This document shows positions 1 through 6,312 of a DNA stretch of 8,214 nucleotides, piece after piece. The stretch lies in NCBI GenBank assembly GCA_014874425.1, contig JACWAG010000164.1:1-8214 (forward strand), written 5' to 3'. Below the pieces are notes generated by a model. It saw only the letters and a list, made by a program, of their open reading frames with translations, had not been told where the DNA came from and ran no database searches. The stretch is from Syntrophaceae bacterium. GTDB taxonomy: Bacteria; Desulfobacterota; Desulfomonilia; Desulfomonilales; Desulfomonilaceae. The position numbers and the translations under genes are program-made. Each line of letters opens with the position of its first letter. The stretch's first letter is position 1.

Positions 1-1044
1 ATCCTATTGAGTATCTTGGACATCTTAACACGCACGGTGAAGGAAAAGTTTGGGTTCCGGGGTTACGCTGATTACGTGGAAAACAAAAGAAATAGCTCTT
101 TTGAGGTTTGGCGGAATGAATTTATGAAATTCCTGTCGGATACCGACGATCCGTATTTCAATAAGGCGCAGCCGTGGGTTGAAGGGCGACTAGGTCACCC
201 TCTGGAAGATTTGAACCGGTGCCATGCTCTTCGTTTGCTCAGAATTGACGATTTTGACAAGTATTTCGCGAAAAATTCCCTCATGGAGTTTGTCCATAAG
301 ACATTCATTGGATTAGGGTTAGACTTGGCCCGGCAAAAAGATATAATAATCGACATCGAAGACAGTCCCGAAAAGACCCCCAACGCTATTTGCATACCAG
401 TTGATTTGCCTGGAGAAATTCATGTCATGCTCAAACCAGTTGGTGGCTTGGTGGACTTGGAATCGTTGTTGCATGAAATGGGGCATGCTTTCTTTCTCAG
501 GGGATTCTCTGCCAAATCTCCCATTGAACATCGGAGACTCTGTCGATCGTCAGCGCTCGACGAGACTTTCGCCTTTTTGTTCATGCAACTAATAGAAAAC
601 CCCGTATGGTTACGGGAAATCGCGAAACTAGACACATCAGAGGCGGACGAGTTGAGCGCAATCGTTGGAATAAAAAGGTTGCTGCTGATTCGTCGTCATG
701 TTGGAAAATTTCTTGCCGAAATGGAATTATTCCAAAATGGTGTCTTCAAAGACTCCAGTGGTTACTGTAAATGGCTGAACCGCGCCACAGGCTTCAATTA
801 CGAGCCTGATGGCTATCTTATCGACATGGACCCGGATTTTTATTCTGCTGAGTATGTCTGGGCCTGGGCCGGAGCTGATCTTGTTCAACAGCATTTATAT
901 GATGAGTTCGGAACAGATTGGTTCCGAAAACCTGAAGCGGGCGATTTTCTCAGACAAATATCTTTTGAGGGCCGTAAAAATTCACTCGAGGAAGCTCTGT
1001 CAAAATTTTGTGGAACAACCCTGAGAATGCCTAAATTTGGTTAG
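1..1044 (+). CDS. M3-like zinc metallopeptidase (gluzincin), 5' end missing
   Basis: This is the C-terminal part of a probable cytoplasmic zinc peptidase. The frame is open to the left edge (codons ATC CTA precede the TTG at 7) and no Shine-Dalgarno can be seen, so TTG 7 is probably internal. Numbering from TTG 7, an HEMGH zinc motif lies at residues 156-160 and a candidate third ligand, E186, in LDETFAF. The second-His-to-Glu spacing of 26 is close to that of M3 peptidases such as thimet oligopeptidase. Downstream, D277-F-Y-S-A-E-Y-V-W-A-W287 and a WFRKPEAGDFL segment match the conserved tail of M3-like proteins. About 347 residues are present; M3 enzymes usually have 550 or more. The catalytic-lobe His of classical M3 enzymes is not evident near Y279, where Asp residues occur, which may be a subfamily trait. 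Substrate is unknown. There is no signal peptide or membrane segment in the visible part. M2 (ACE-like) peptidases share HEMGH and are the main alternative. Confidence 0.75.
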   Translation: MLLSILDILTRTVKEKFGFRGYADYVENKRNSSFEVWRNEFMKFLSDTDDPYFNKAQPWVEGRLGHPLEDLNRCHALRLLRIDDFDKYFAKNSLMEFVHKTFIGLGLDLARQKDIIIDIEDSPEKTPNAICIPVDLPGEIHVMLKPVGGLVDLESLLHEMGHAFFLRGFSAKSPIEHRRLCRSSALDETFAFLFMQLIENPVWLREIAKLDTSEADELSAIVGIKRLLLIRRHVGKFLAEMELFQNGVFKDSSGYCKWLNRATGFNYEPDGYLIDMDPDFYSAEYVWAWAGADLVQQHLYDEFGTDWFRKPEAGDFLRQISFEGRKNSLEEALSKFCGTTLRMPKFG

Positions 1045-1133
1045 ACATGCGTCAACTTCAACGCAAAGTAGTCCTAAAATCAGCATTGGCGTTCGAGTCC
1101 AAACATATTGAATAGATCGTTTGCACTGGTTAC

Positions 1134-1138
1134 GGAGG
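1134..1138 (+). promoter_or_regulatory. Ribosome binding site deciding the metX start
   Basis: GGAGG lies 6 bases before the TTG at 1145. It favours that codon over the in-frame TTG at 1121, which has no purine-rich site upstream. Confidence 0.6.
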
Positions 1139-1144
1139 CTGGCA

Positions 1145-2284
1145 TTGGATCAAATCGGAGTAGTAGAAACTCAATATCTCCAATTTGATGGTTTAAGACT
1201 AGAGTCGGGTGGATACCTCGGTCCTTTAATCGTCGCGTACGAGACTTACGGCAAATTCAATGACAAAAAAGATAACGCGGTGTTAGTGCTTCACGCGCTC
1301 TCGGGAGACGCTCACGCCGCAGGATTGGACGAAAACGGCCGGACTGGTTGGTGGGACGGGATGATTGGTCCAGGCAAAGGGATCGACACAAACAAATACT
1401 TCGTAATCTGTTCGAATTGCCTCGGCGGATGCAAAGGGACAACAGGCCCGACCAGCATCAATCCCGATACGGGGGCCGCTTATGGCAGGTCATTCCCACT
1501 GATCACAATCGGTGACATGGTAAATGTGCAGGCAATGCTTGTGGAAAAGCTGGGTATATCAAAGTTGCATACAGTGATTGGCGGATCTATGGGAGGAATG
1601 CAAGCGCTTGACTGGGCCTGCCGTTACAGCGACAAACTTGAATCCGCGGTAGTGATAGCGGCTACAGCGCGCCTTTCGCCTCAGGGTATCGCATTCAATT
1701 GGGTGGGACGAAACGCCATACGGTCCGACCCGGTCATTCCTGTTAACCACTCCGACTCAACCACCGGTGATGCGAAGTCGGGGCGTGGCCTGGCGGTTGC
1801 CAGAATGATCGGACACATCACTTACCTCTCTGAAGAAACCATGCAGGCCAAATTCGGAAGAAAGCGGACCTTACGGGATATGGATGGAACAACTTACAGC
1901 CTCGGGGAAAACGAAGGCATGGGAGGAGAATTCGAGATTGAGTCTTATCTTCAGCATAAAGGAAGTTCCTTTATGGAAAGGTTTGACGAAGACTCTTACA
2001 TCATAATAACCAAAGCGATTGATTATTTTGACCTTGTTAGACAATATGGAGACATGGTAAGCGCGTTTGAAAACATTACCGCCAAAATGTTTATCATATC
2101 TTTCACGTCGGATTGGCTCTATCCGACCTCGATGTCTATGGCGATAGTGAGGGCTTTGCAAGCGGCTAAAAAGCACGTATCGTTTGTAGAAGTGGATTTG
2201 CCATATGGTCACGATTCTTTCCTGGTTCCACAAGGTATGCCTACCCTAACCAGAATAGTAAGAGGCTTTCTAAAGGGTGTCTGA
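1145..2284 (+). CDS. metX: Homoserine O-acyltransferase (MetX)
   Basis: This enzyme transfers an acyl group, acetyl in most family members, from acyl-CoA to the hydroxyl of L-homoserine. It activates homoserine for sulfur incorporation in methionine synthesis and is cytosolic. It has the alpha/beta-hydrolase fold. From TTG 1145 (379 residues, normal length) it opens with IGVVETQYL, typical of MetX. Then come AYETYG, the family-specific HALSGDAHAAG, and the nucleophile elbow GGSMGGMQ with Ser148. The lid region holds GRGLAVARMIGHITYLS. The triad is completed by Asp323 (TSDWLYP) and His356 (PYGHDSF). An upstream TTG at 1121 would add 8 residues but lacks a ribosome site. The last 8 bases overlap metW, which implies co-translation. 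No convincing promoter, methionine operator or riboswitch is visible in the gap before it. The family name does not settle acetyl versus succinyl use, since some MetX proteins use succinyl-CoA. Confidence 0.95.
   Translation: MDQIGVVETQYLQFDGLRLESGGYLGPLIVAYETYGKFNDKKDNAVLVLHALSGDAHAAGLDENGRTGWWDGMIGPGKGIDTNKYFVICSNCLGGCKGTTGPTSINPDTGAAYGRSFPLITIGDMVNVQAMLVEKLGISKLHTVIGGSMGGMQALDWACRYSDKLESAVVIAATARLSPQGIAFNWVGRNAIRSDPVIPVNHSDSTTGDAKSGRGLAVARMIGHITYLSEETMQAKFGRKRTLRDMDGTTYSLGENEGMGGEFEIESYLQHKGSSFMERFDEDSYIIITKAIDYFDLVRQYGDMVSAFENITAKMFIISFTSDWLYPTSMSMAIVRALQAAKKHVSFVEVDLPYGHDSFLVPQGMPTLTRIVRGFLKGV
2259..2265 (+). promoter_or_regulatory. Ribosome binding site candidate for metW, inside metX
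   Basis: TAAGAGG lies 11 bases before the GTG at 2277, within the end of metX. The spacing is rather long, so metW translation may rely mainly on coupling to metX termination. Confidence 0.35.
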
Positions 2285-2906
2285 CCAAGTTTTAGAAATC
2301 CGCACCCCATTTCATGAATTTGAGGTAGGGTTCAACGTCATTATAGATTTGATAACCCCGAGTACCAGGGTTTTGGACTTGGGTTGTGGTTCCGGCACTC
2401 TGCTTGCGAGGTTGCGTGACGAAAAGGACGTTGAAGGCTGCGGTGTCGAACTCGACCAGGAAAAGGTGATTCGCTGCACGGAGAGGGGTATAAGGGTCAT
2501 GACTCTCGACCTTGATCATGGTCTAGAGGGGTTTCCTGACTTGAGTTACGAGTACGTGGTGCTCAGCCGAACACTCCAGCAAATCATCAATCCTGAACGA
2601 CTGGTGCGTGAAATGTTGAGAGTTGGGTCTAAATGTATAATTGCGTTTCCCAATTTTGCACAGTGGAAGATAGCTCTCAGATATCTGCTCACAGGTAGAA
2701 CGCCGATCGTCAAAACCTTTCCACATCCATGGTACAACACGCCAGACATTCATAGAGTTACGATAAGCGATTTCCGCCATTTTATTCACGATATCGGCGG
2801 AAGAATCGAAAAGGAGATTTTCATAATTAAAGATACCCCTGGAACAAATATTTCTTGGCCTAATGGCCGAGCCGAATGGGGTTGTTTCCAGATTTCCGCT
2901 CAATAG
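2277..2906 (+). CDS. metW: Methionine biosynthesis protein MetW (methyltransferase fold)
   Basis: MetW is a small class I SAM-methyltransferase-fold protein that is almost always encoded with metX in proteobacteria. It supports homoserine acylation or methionine synthesis, and its own catalytic activity is not well established. Motif I is VLDLGCGSGTLL at residues 32-43. It is followed by GCGVELDQEKVIRCTERG, an LDLDHGLEGF segment, VVLSRTLQQI, the MetW hallmark FPNFAQW (residues 124-130), GRTPIV, and HPWYNTPDIH. Length (209 residues) is about normal, with a slightly long tail. GTG 2277 is the chosen start. It overlaps metX by 8 bases in another frame, and no better in-frame start precedes the conserved region. 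Its product probably works with MetX. No metY or metZ follows in the window, so the sulfhydrylation step must be encoded elsewhere. Confidence 0.93.
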   Translation: MSDQVLEIRTPFHEFEVGFNVIIDLITPSTRVLDLGCGSGTLLARLRDEKDVEGCGVELDQEKVIRCTERGIRVMTLDLDHGLEGFPDLSYEYVVLSRTLQQIINPERLVREMLRVGSKCIIAFPNFAQWKIALRYLLTGRTPIVKTFPHPWYNTPDIHRVTISDFRHFIHDIGGRIEKEIFIIKDTPGTNISWPNGRAEWGCFQISAQ

Positions 2907-2924
2907 CGCTCGTTAGCTCTTTTT
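2905..2924 (+). terminator. Weak rho-independent terminator candidate after metW
   Basis: An imperfect stem (AGCGCT against AGCTCT, one C-T mismatch, CGTT loop) overlaps the last bases of metW. It ends in a run of five T at 2920-2924. The position suits the end of the metX-metW unit, but the stem is short. Confidence 0.35.
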
Positions 2925-2982
2925 AATCACCCCGTAATATATTTCTGATCTTATCACTCCTCACTTTCCGTCCCAAAAGACG

Positions 2983-2996
2983 CTTGGTTTACCAAG
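2983..2996. repeat. Short perfect inverted repeat in the metW-hisS gap
   Basis: CTTGGT and ACCAAG are exact reverse complements separated by two bases. No T-run follows, so it is not a terminator. It could be a protein-binding palindrome upstream of the hisS promoter candidates or may be chance. The remainder of the 231-base gap holds no gene that I can support. Confidence 0.35.
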
Positions 2997-3052
2997 AGAG
3001 TTCAAAGATCAAACGATTTTCGACTTTTCCGCGACAATTACGGTGATTAAAC

Positions 3053-3104
3053 TTGACCACGCGTACGTTGTTGTCTTAATCTAACTATTTTGTGTGAATA
3101 TAAT
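3053..3104 (+). promoter_or_regulatory. Promoter region candidate for hisS-aspS
   Basis: Two sigma70-like possibilities overlap here. TTGACC (3053-3058) is followed after 16 bases by CTTAAT (3075-3080). A perfect TATAAT lies at 3099-3104 but has only a poor -35 partner: TTGTCT is 22 bases upstream. The second would give a leader of about 27 bases to the ATG at 3138. The evidence is hexamer matching only. Confidence 0.3.
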
Positions 3105-3137
3105 GGTCTTTTGACGATAAACTACAGGCGTTGCTTA

Positions 3138-4391
3138 ATGATCAGTTTAATTAAAGGCTTTCATGATATCCTGCCGGATCAATCCCTGAAATGGGCTTTC
3201 ATTTTAGATACGGCTAGAAGCTGCCTTTCACGGTTCGGTTTTCGCGAAATTATTACTCCTATAATGGAAAAAACCGAACTGTTTCAGAGGGGCATTGGTC
3301 AGACTACCGATATTGTTGAAAAGGAAATGTACACGTTTTCCGATCTCAGCGGCGACTCCCTGAGTCTAAGGCCTGAAGCCACTGCTGGCATACTTCGATC
3401 TGTGGTCGAACATTCCCTGTTAAGGCATGAACAGTCACTAAAGCTTTTCTCAATTGGACCGATGTTTCGACGAGAAAGGCCTTCCAAAGGCCGGTTCCGT
3501 CAGTTTTTCCAAATCAACGCCGAAGTCTTGGGCGACAATTCCCCTCTGGTTGACGCGGAGACTATCCTTGCCGCAACCTCAATTTTAGAGGACATCGGAA
3601 CTCAGGACTTTTGCGTGGATGTAAATTCCGTAGGTTGCAAAGATTGTCGGAACATTTATAGAGCTGAGTTGAGACAATTTCTCAAACCCTCATTCGGTCG
3701 TCTCTGTCCCGATTGCCAGAGGCGATTTGATACGAACCCCCTCAGGGTCCTGGATTGCAAGGAACCGGAGTGCATTTCCATTTGCCGGAACGCTCCACTA
3801 ATTTCTGACTGGCTCGATACAGCTTGTAAAGATCATTTTGGGCAGGTTGTTAACGCTCTGGATTCGCTGGGGGTGAACTATCGGGTCGAGCCTCGTCTGG
3901 TCAGAGGATTGGACTACTATACCAGGACGGCCTTTGAATTTGTTCATTCCAAATTGGGCCGAACCAAGGCAATTGGTGGTGGAGGACGTTACGATTCCCT
4001 AATCTCTGAACTTGGTGGACCGGATGTCTCTGGGATTGGTTTTGGGATTGGAATTGAACGGCTTTCCATGAACCTTCCGGATGAAGGGCCTCTGTATCAA
4101 AGGAAAATAGATATTTTCGTGGCAATAATAGGTTCAGACGCACGTTATAAATGCTTTGAAATAGTCAACCAGTTAAGGAGGGCTGGACTATCCGTCGAAG
4201 CCCGATATTCCGACATGAGCCTCAAGGCTCAAATGAAGTTGGCGGACCGTCTTGGCGCGCAGTGGGTAATAATGGTCGGCGAAAATGAGTTGACTCAGGG
4301 ACAGGTCACTATTCGCAATATGAAAACCAAGGAACAGTTCCTGGTGGAACTCGGCGGAATCGAACAAGCGGTTCGAGGAGAAAAAAGTTGA
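3138..4391 (+). CDS. hisS: Histidine--tRNA ligase (HisRS)
   Basis: HisRS charges tRNA-His with histidine using ATP. It is a class II aminoacyl-tRNA synthetase, a cytosolic homodimer. The protein starts MISLIKGFHDILP, the normal HisRS N-terminus. Motif 2 is FRRERPSKGRFRQF at residues 110-123. The histidine-specific loop RGLDYYTRTAFEF is at 256-268, and motif 3 GIGFGIGIERL at 299-309, followed by the anticodon-binding domain. A Cys-rich insertion (C167-x2-C170 and C190-x2-C193) sits between motif 2 and the histidine loop. It occurs in many bacterial HisRS and may bind zinc. The 417-residue length is normal. ATG 3138 was chosen over an in-frame TTG at 3090 because the extra 16 residues do not fit the family; its ribosome site is weak (AGG at 3126-3128). 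The stop overlaps the aspS start by four bases, a common hisS-aspS arrangement. Confidence 0.97.
   Translation: MISLIKGFHDILPDQSLKWAFILDTARSCLSRFGFREIITPIMEKTELFQRGIGQTTDIVEKEMYTFSDLSGDSLSLRPEATAGILRSVVEHSLLRHEQSLKLFSIGPMFRRERPSKGRFRQFFQINAEVLGDNSPLVDAETILAATSILEDIGTQDFCVDVNSVGCKDCRNIYRAELRQFLKPSFGRLCPDCQRRFDTNPLRVLDCKEPECISICRNAPLISDWLDTACKDHFGQVVNALDSLGVNYRVEPRLVRGLDYYTRTAFEFVHSKLGRTKAIGGGGRYDSLISELGGPDVSGIGFGIGIERLSMNLPDEGPLYQRKIDIFVAIIGSDARYKCFEIVNQLRRAGLSVEARYSDMSLKAQMKLADRLGAQWVIMVGENELTQGQVTIRNMKTKEQFLVELGGIEQAVRGEKS
4375..4380 (+). promoter_or_regulatory. Ribosome binding site for aspS, inside hisS
   Basis: GAGGAG lies 7 bases before TTG 4388, near-ideal spacing. It supports this non-ATG start at the TTGA overlap with the hisS stop. 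Confidence 0.7.
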
Positions 4392-6184
4392 CGTTACAAG
4401 CATTGGATGGATGGAAACGCACACATCTTTCTGAGGAATTGACAGAGACAGATGTTAACAAACGGGTCATCGTCATGGGATGGATCCTAAGACGCCGTGA
4501 TCATGGCGGAGTTATTTTCATTGATTTGAGAGACCGCAAGGGCTTGGTCCAGTTGGTTTTTAATCCTGAATTTTCTCAGCGGACTCATGCCCAGGCCCAC
4601 AATCTTAGGCCTGAATGGGTCATTGCGATCAGAGGAGAAGTTCGCCCGAGACCCGATGACTCTCTAAATCCGGATTTGGTTACGGGCAAGATCGAAATAT
4701 TTGTAGATGAACTCAAAATACTTAATTCTTCGGATCCGCCTCCATTTCCATTGGATGAGGAAACAAACCCCACTGACGCTGTTCGGTACAAATACAGATA
4801 TCTCGATCTGAGGAAACCCGCTGGAGCCCGTCAGAACCTTCTTTTCCGAAATCGCCTGCTTTCTCAAATCAGAAACTTTTTGAGTTCTGAAGATTTCGTA
4901 GAAATCGAGACCCCCTTTTTAACAACCAGCACACCGGAAGGCGCCAGGGATTACCTTGTCCCAAGCCGTTTGAATGTAGGTAGCTTTTATGCCCTTCCGC
5001 AATCACCTCAGCTTTTCAAACAACTACTTATGGTAGCTGGTTTTGAACGCTACTATCAAATAGTGCGCTGTTTCAGGGATGAAGATTTGAGGGCCGACAG
5101 ACAGCCGGAATTTACACAGTTGGACATTGAAACGTCCTTCATCGAGGAAAAGGACCTTTTCACAATAATGGAGACAATGATACAGGGCATTCTTAGAGAA
5201 CTGCTCGGTATTGAACTAAAGGCGCCCTTCCCCACCATTCCATATTGTGACGCGATGGCCCGTTATGGAGTAGACAAACCCGATGTTCGATTCGGACTTG
5301 AATTGACCGACATCTCATCAGTAGTCCGTGAAACCGGGTTTGGTGTATTTAAAAACGCGGTCAACAGTGGCGGAATAGTAAAAGCAATCAAAGTGGAAGA
5401 CGGCGCCAAACTTTCGCGCAAGGACCTTGATGATCTGAGAGACTTCGCCACCGTTTATGGAGGCAAAGGCGTTGCATATACAAGGATCAAAGACGAGGGA
5501 GAATGGCAATCTCCGATAGCCAAGTTCCTGTCAGACCAGGAGCGATCCGAGATTAACCGCCTGGTTGGAGCTGAACCTGGCCACGTTGTCCTGTTCGGCG
5601 CAGATAGCGCCAAGATTGTTAACGATGTACTGGGTAACCTTAGAAATCATCTGGGCGCAAAATTGGGACTGATTCCGGCTGGAAACTTCGAATTCCTTTG
5701 GGTAACAGAATTCCCCATGTTCGAGTTTGACGAGGATGCGAAGCGTTTCAAAGCCATGCACCACCCCTTCACTTCTCCAATGGAAGGAGACCTTGATCTT
5801 ATGGAGACAGATCCCGGTTCAGTGCGCTCCAGGGCCTACGATCTCGTCCTGAACGGGTCTGAGATCGGTGGTGGAAGCATGCGTATCTATAGGAAAGATG
5901 TCCAACAAAGAGTGTTCAAGGCCCTGGGAATTGACGAAGAAGACGCTGAACAGAAATTTGGTTTTCTACTGGAAGCGCTGAGATATGGCGCTCCACCCCA
6001 TGGTGGAATCGCATTTGGTATAGATCGAATCACGGCCATTTTAACCGGATCAGAATCAATTCGTGATGTAATCGCCTTCCCCAAGACCCAGAGGGCCACC
6101 TGCCCGCTTACAGGCGCCCCAACTCCAGTAAACCCGGAACAACTGAAAGAATTGGGCATACGCATTGTCATGAGGAAAGAATGA
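4388..6184 (+). CDS. aspS: Aspartate--tRNA ligase, probably non-discriminating (Asp/Asn)
   Basis: AspRS charges tRNA-Asp with aspartate. It is a class II synthetase of the long bacterial type (598 residues) with the GAD insertion domain. The N-terminal anticodon-binding OB fold includes GWILRRRDHGGVIFIDLRD. Next come YKYRYLDLRKP, motif 2 FRDEDLRADRQPEFTQLD (residues 229-246), the insertion domain at roughly 285-425, EIGGGSMRIYRKDVQ, and motif 3 GGIAFGIDRI (539-548). His39 in RRRDHGG sits where the tRNA-Asp-specific E. coli enzyme has Leu (RRRDLGS). His there is characteristic of non-discriminating AspRS, which also makes Asp-tRNA-Asn for the GatCAB amidotransferase; this is inference from one position. 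The start is TTG, backed by a strong ribosome site within hisS, and the four-base overlap implies coupled translation with hisS. Confidence 0.97.
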   Translation: MTLQALDGWKRTHLSEELTETDVNKRVIVMGWILRRRDHGGVIFIDLRDRKGLVQLVFNPEFSQRTHAQAHNLRPEWVIAIRGEVRPRPDDSLNPDLVTGKIEIFVDELKILNSSDPPPFPLDEETNPTDAVRYKYRYLDLRKPAGARQNLLFRNRLLSQIRNFLSSEDFVEIETPFLTTSTPEGARDYLVPSRLNVGSFYALPQSPQLFKQLLMVAGFERYYQIVRCFRDEDLRADRQPEFTQLDIETSFIEEKDLFTIMETMIQGILRELLGIELKAPFPTIPYCDAMARYGVDKPDVRFGLELTDISSVVRETGFGVFKNAVNSGGIVKAIKVEDGAKLSRKDLDDLRDFATVYGGKGVAYTRIKDEGEWQSPIAKFLSDQERSEINRLVGAEPGHVVLFGADSAKIVNDVLGNLRNHLGAKLGLIPAGNFEFLWVTEFPMFEFDEDAKRFKAMHHPFTSPMEGDLDLMETDPGSVRSRAYDLVLNGSEIGGGSMRIYRKDVQQRVFKALGIDEEDAEQKFGFLLEALRYGAPPHGGIAFGIDRITAILTGSESIRDVIAFPKTQRATCPLTGAPTPVNPEQLKELGIRIVMRKE

Positions 6185-6198
6185 GACCATCTTATAAT
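6165..6198 (+). promoter_or_regulatory. Weak promoter candidate before the citrate synthase gene
   Basis: A perfect TATAAT at 6193-6198, just past the aspS stop, has TTGTCA at 6165-6170 upstream. The 22-base spacer is too long for a standard sigma70 promoter, so the TATAAT may act alone or be chance. It would give a leader of roughly 105-110 bases. Confidence 0.25.
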
Positions 6199-6203
6199 TG
6201 ATG

Positions 6204-6229
6204 CCATGTCGGGATTACACCCCTCATGG
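6204..6229 (+). other. Imperfect hairpin between aspS and the citrate synthase gene
   Basis: CCATG and CATGG form an outer 5-bp stem, and GGG and CCC an inner 3-bp stem. They are separated by a symmetric TC/CT internal loop, with an ATTACA hexaloop on top. No T-run follows directly. It could stabilise the aspS 3' end, structure the leader of the downstream gene, or bind a regulator. Confidence 0.35.
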
Positions 6230-6299
6230 ATATTCATAAGCAATGCTTTTTAACATAAGGAAATAGACCAATTTGCTATGTGAAATTTTGAACAAGTTG

Positions 6300-6305
6300 A
6301 AGGAG
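6300..6305 (+). promoter_or_regulatory. Strong ribosome binding site for the citrate synthase gene
   Basis: AAGGAG lies 7 bases before ATG 6313. This is the best start signal in the window and suggests high expression. Confidence 0.8.
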
Positions 6306-6312
6306 TTCAGCA

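Noticed and set aside
1048..1065. Inverted repeat TGCGT/ACGCA with an 8-base loop after the peptidase stop, considered as a terminator
   Set aside because: The stem is only 5 bp and no T-run follows, so it is not a credible rho-independent terminator.
1045..1144. Search for a SAM riboswitch or methionine operator upstream of metX
   Set aside because: The gap is only about 100 bases, and I could see neither a riboswitch-like set of helices nor repeated operator-like boxes.
1871..2233. 120-codon open frame on the - strand
   Set aside because: It is antisense to the region encoding the MetX triad residues Asp323 and His356, with a low-complexity basic translation and no family resemblance.
2523..2903. 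126-codon open frame on the - strand
   Set aside because: It is fully antisense to metW, which carries unmistakable family motifs; the frame looks like a by-product of codon use.
3090..3137. 16-codon N-terminal extension of HisRS from TTG 3090
   Set aside because: HisRS proteins begin at the ISLIKGFHDILP segment, the extension overlaps the TATAAT box, and ATG 3138 is available.
6238..6249. AAGC-AAT-GCTT followed by T residues as a terminator after aspS
   Set aside because: The stem has only four base pairs and a three-base loop, too weak to call.
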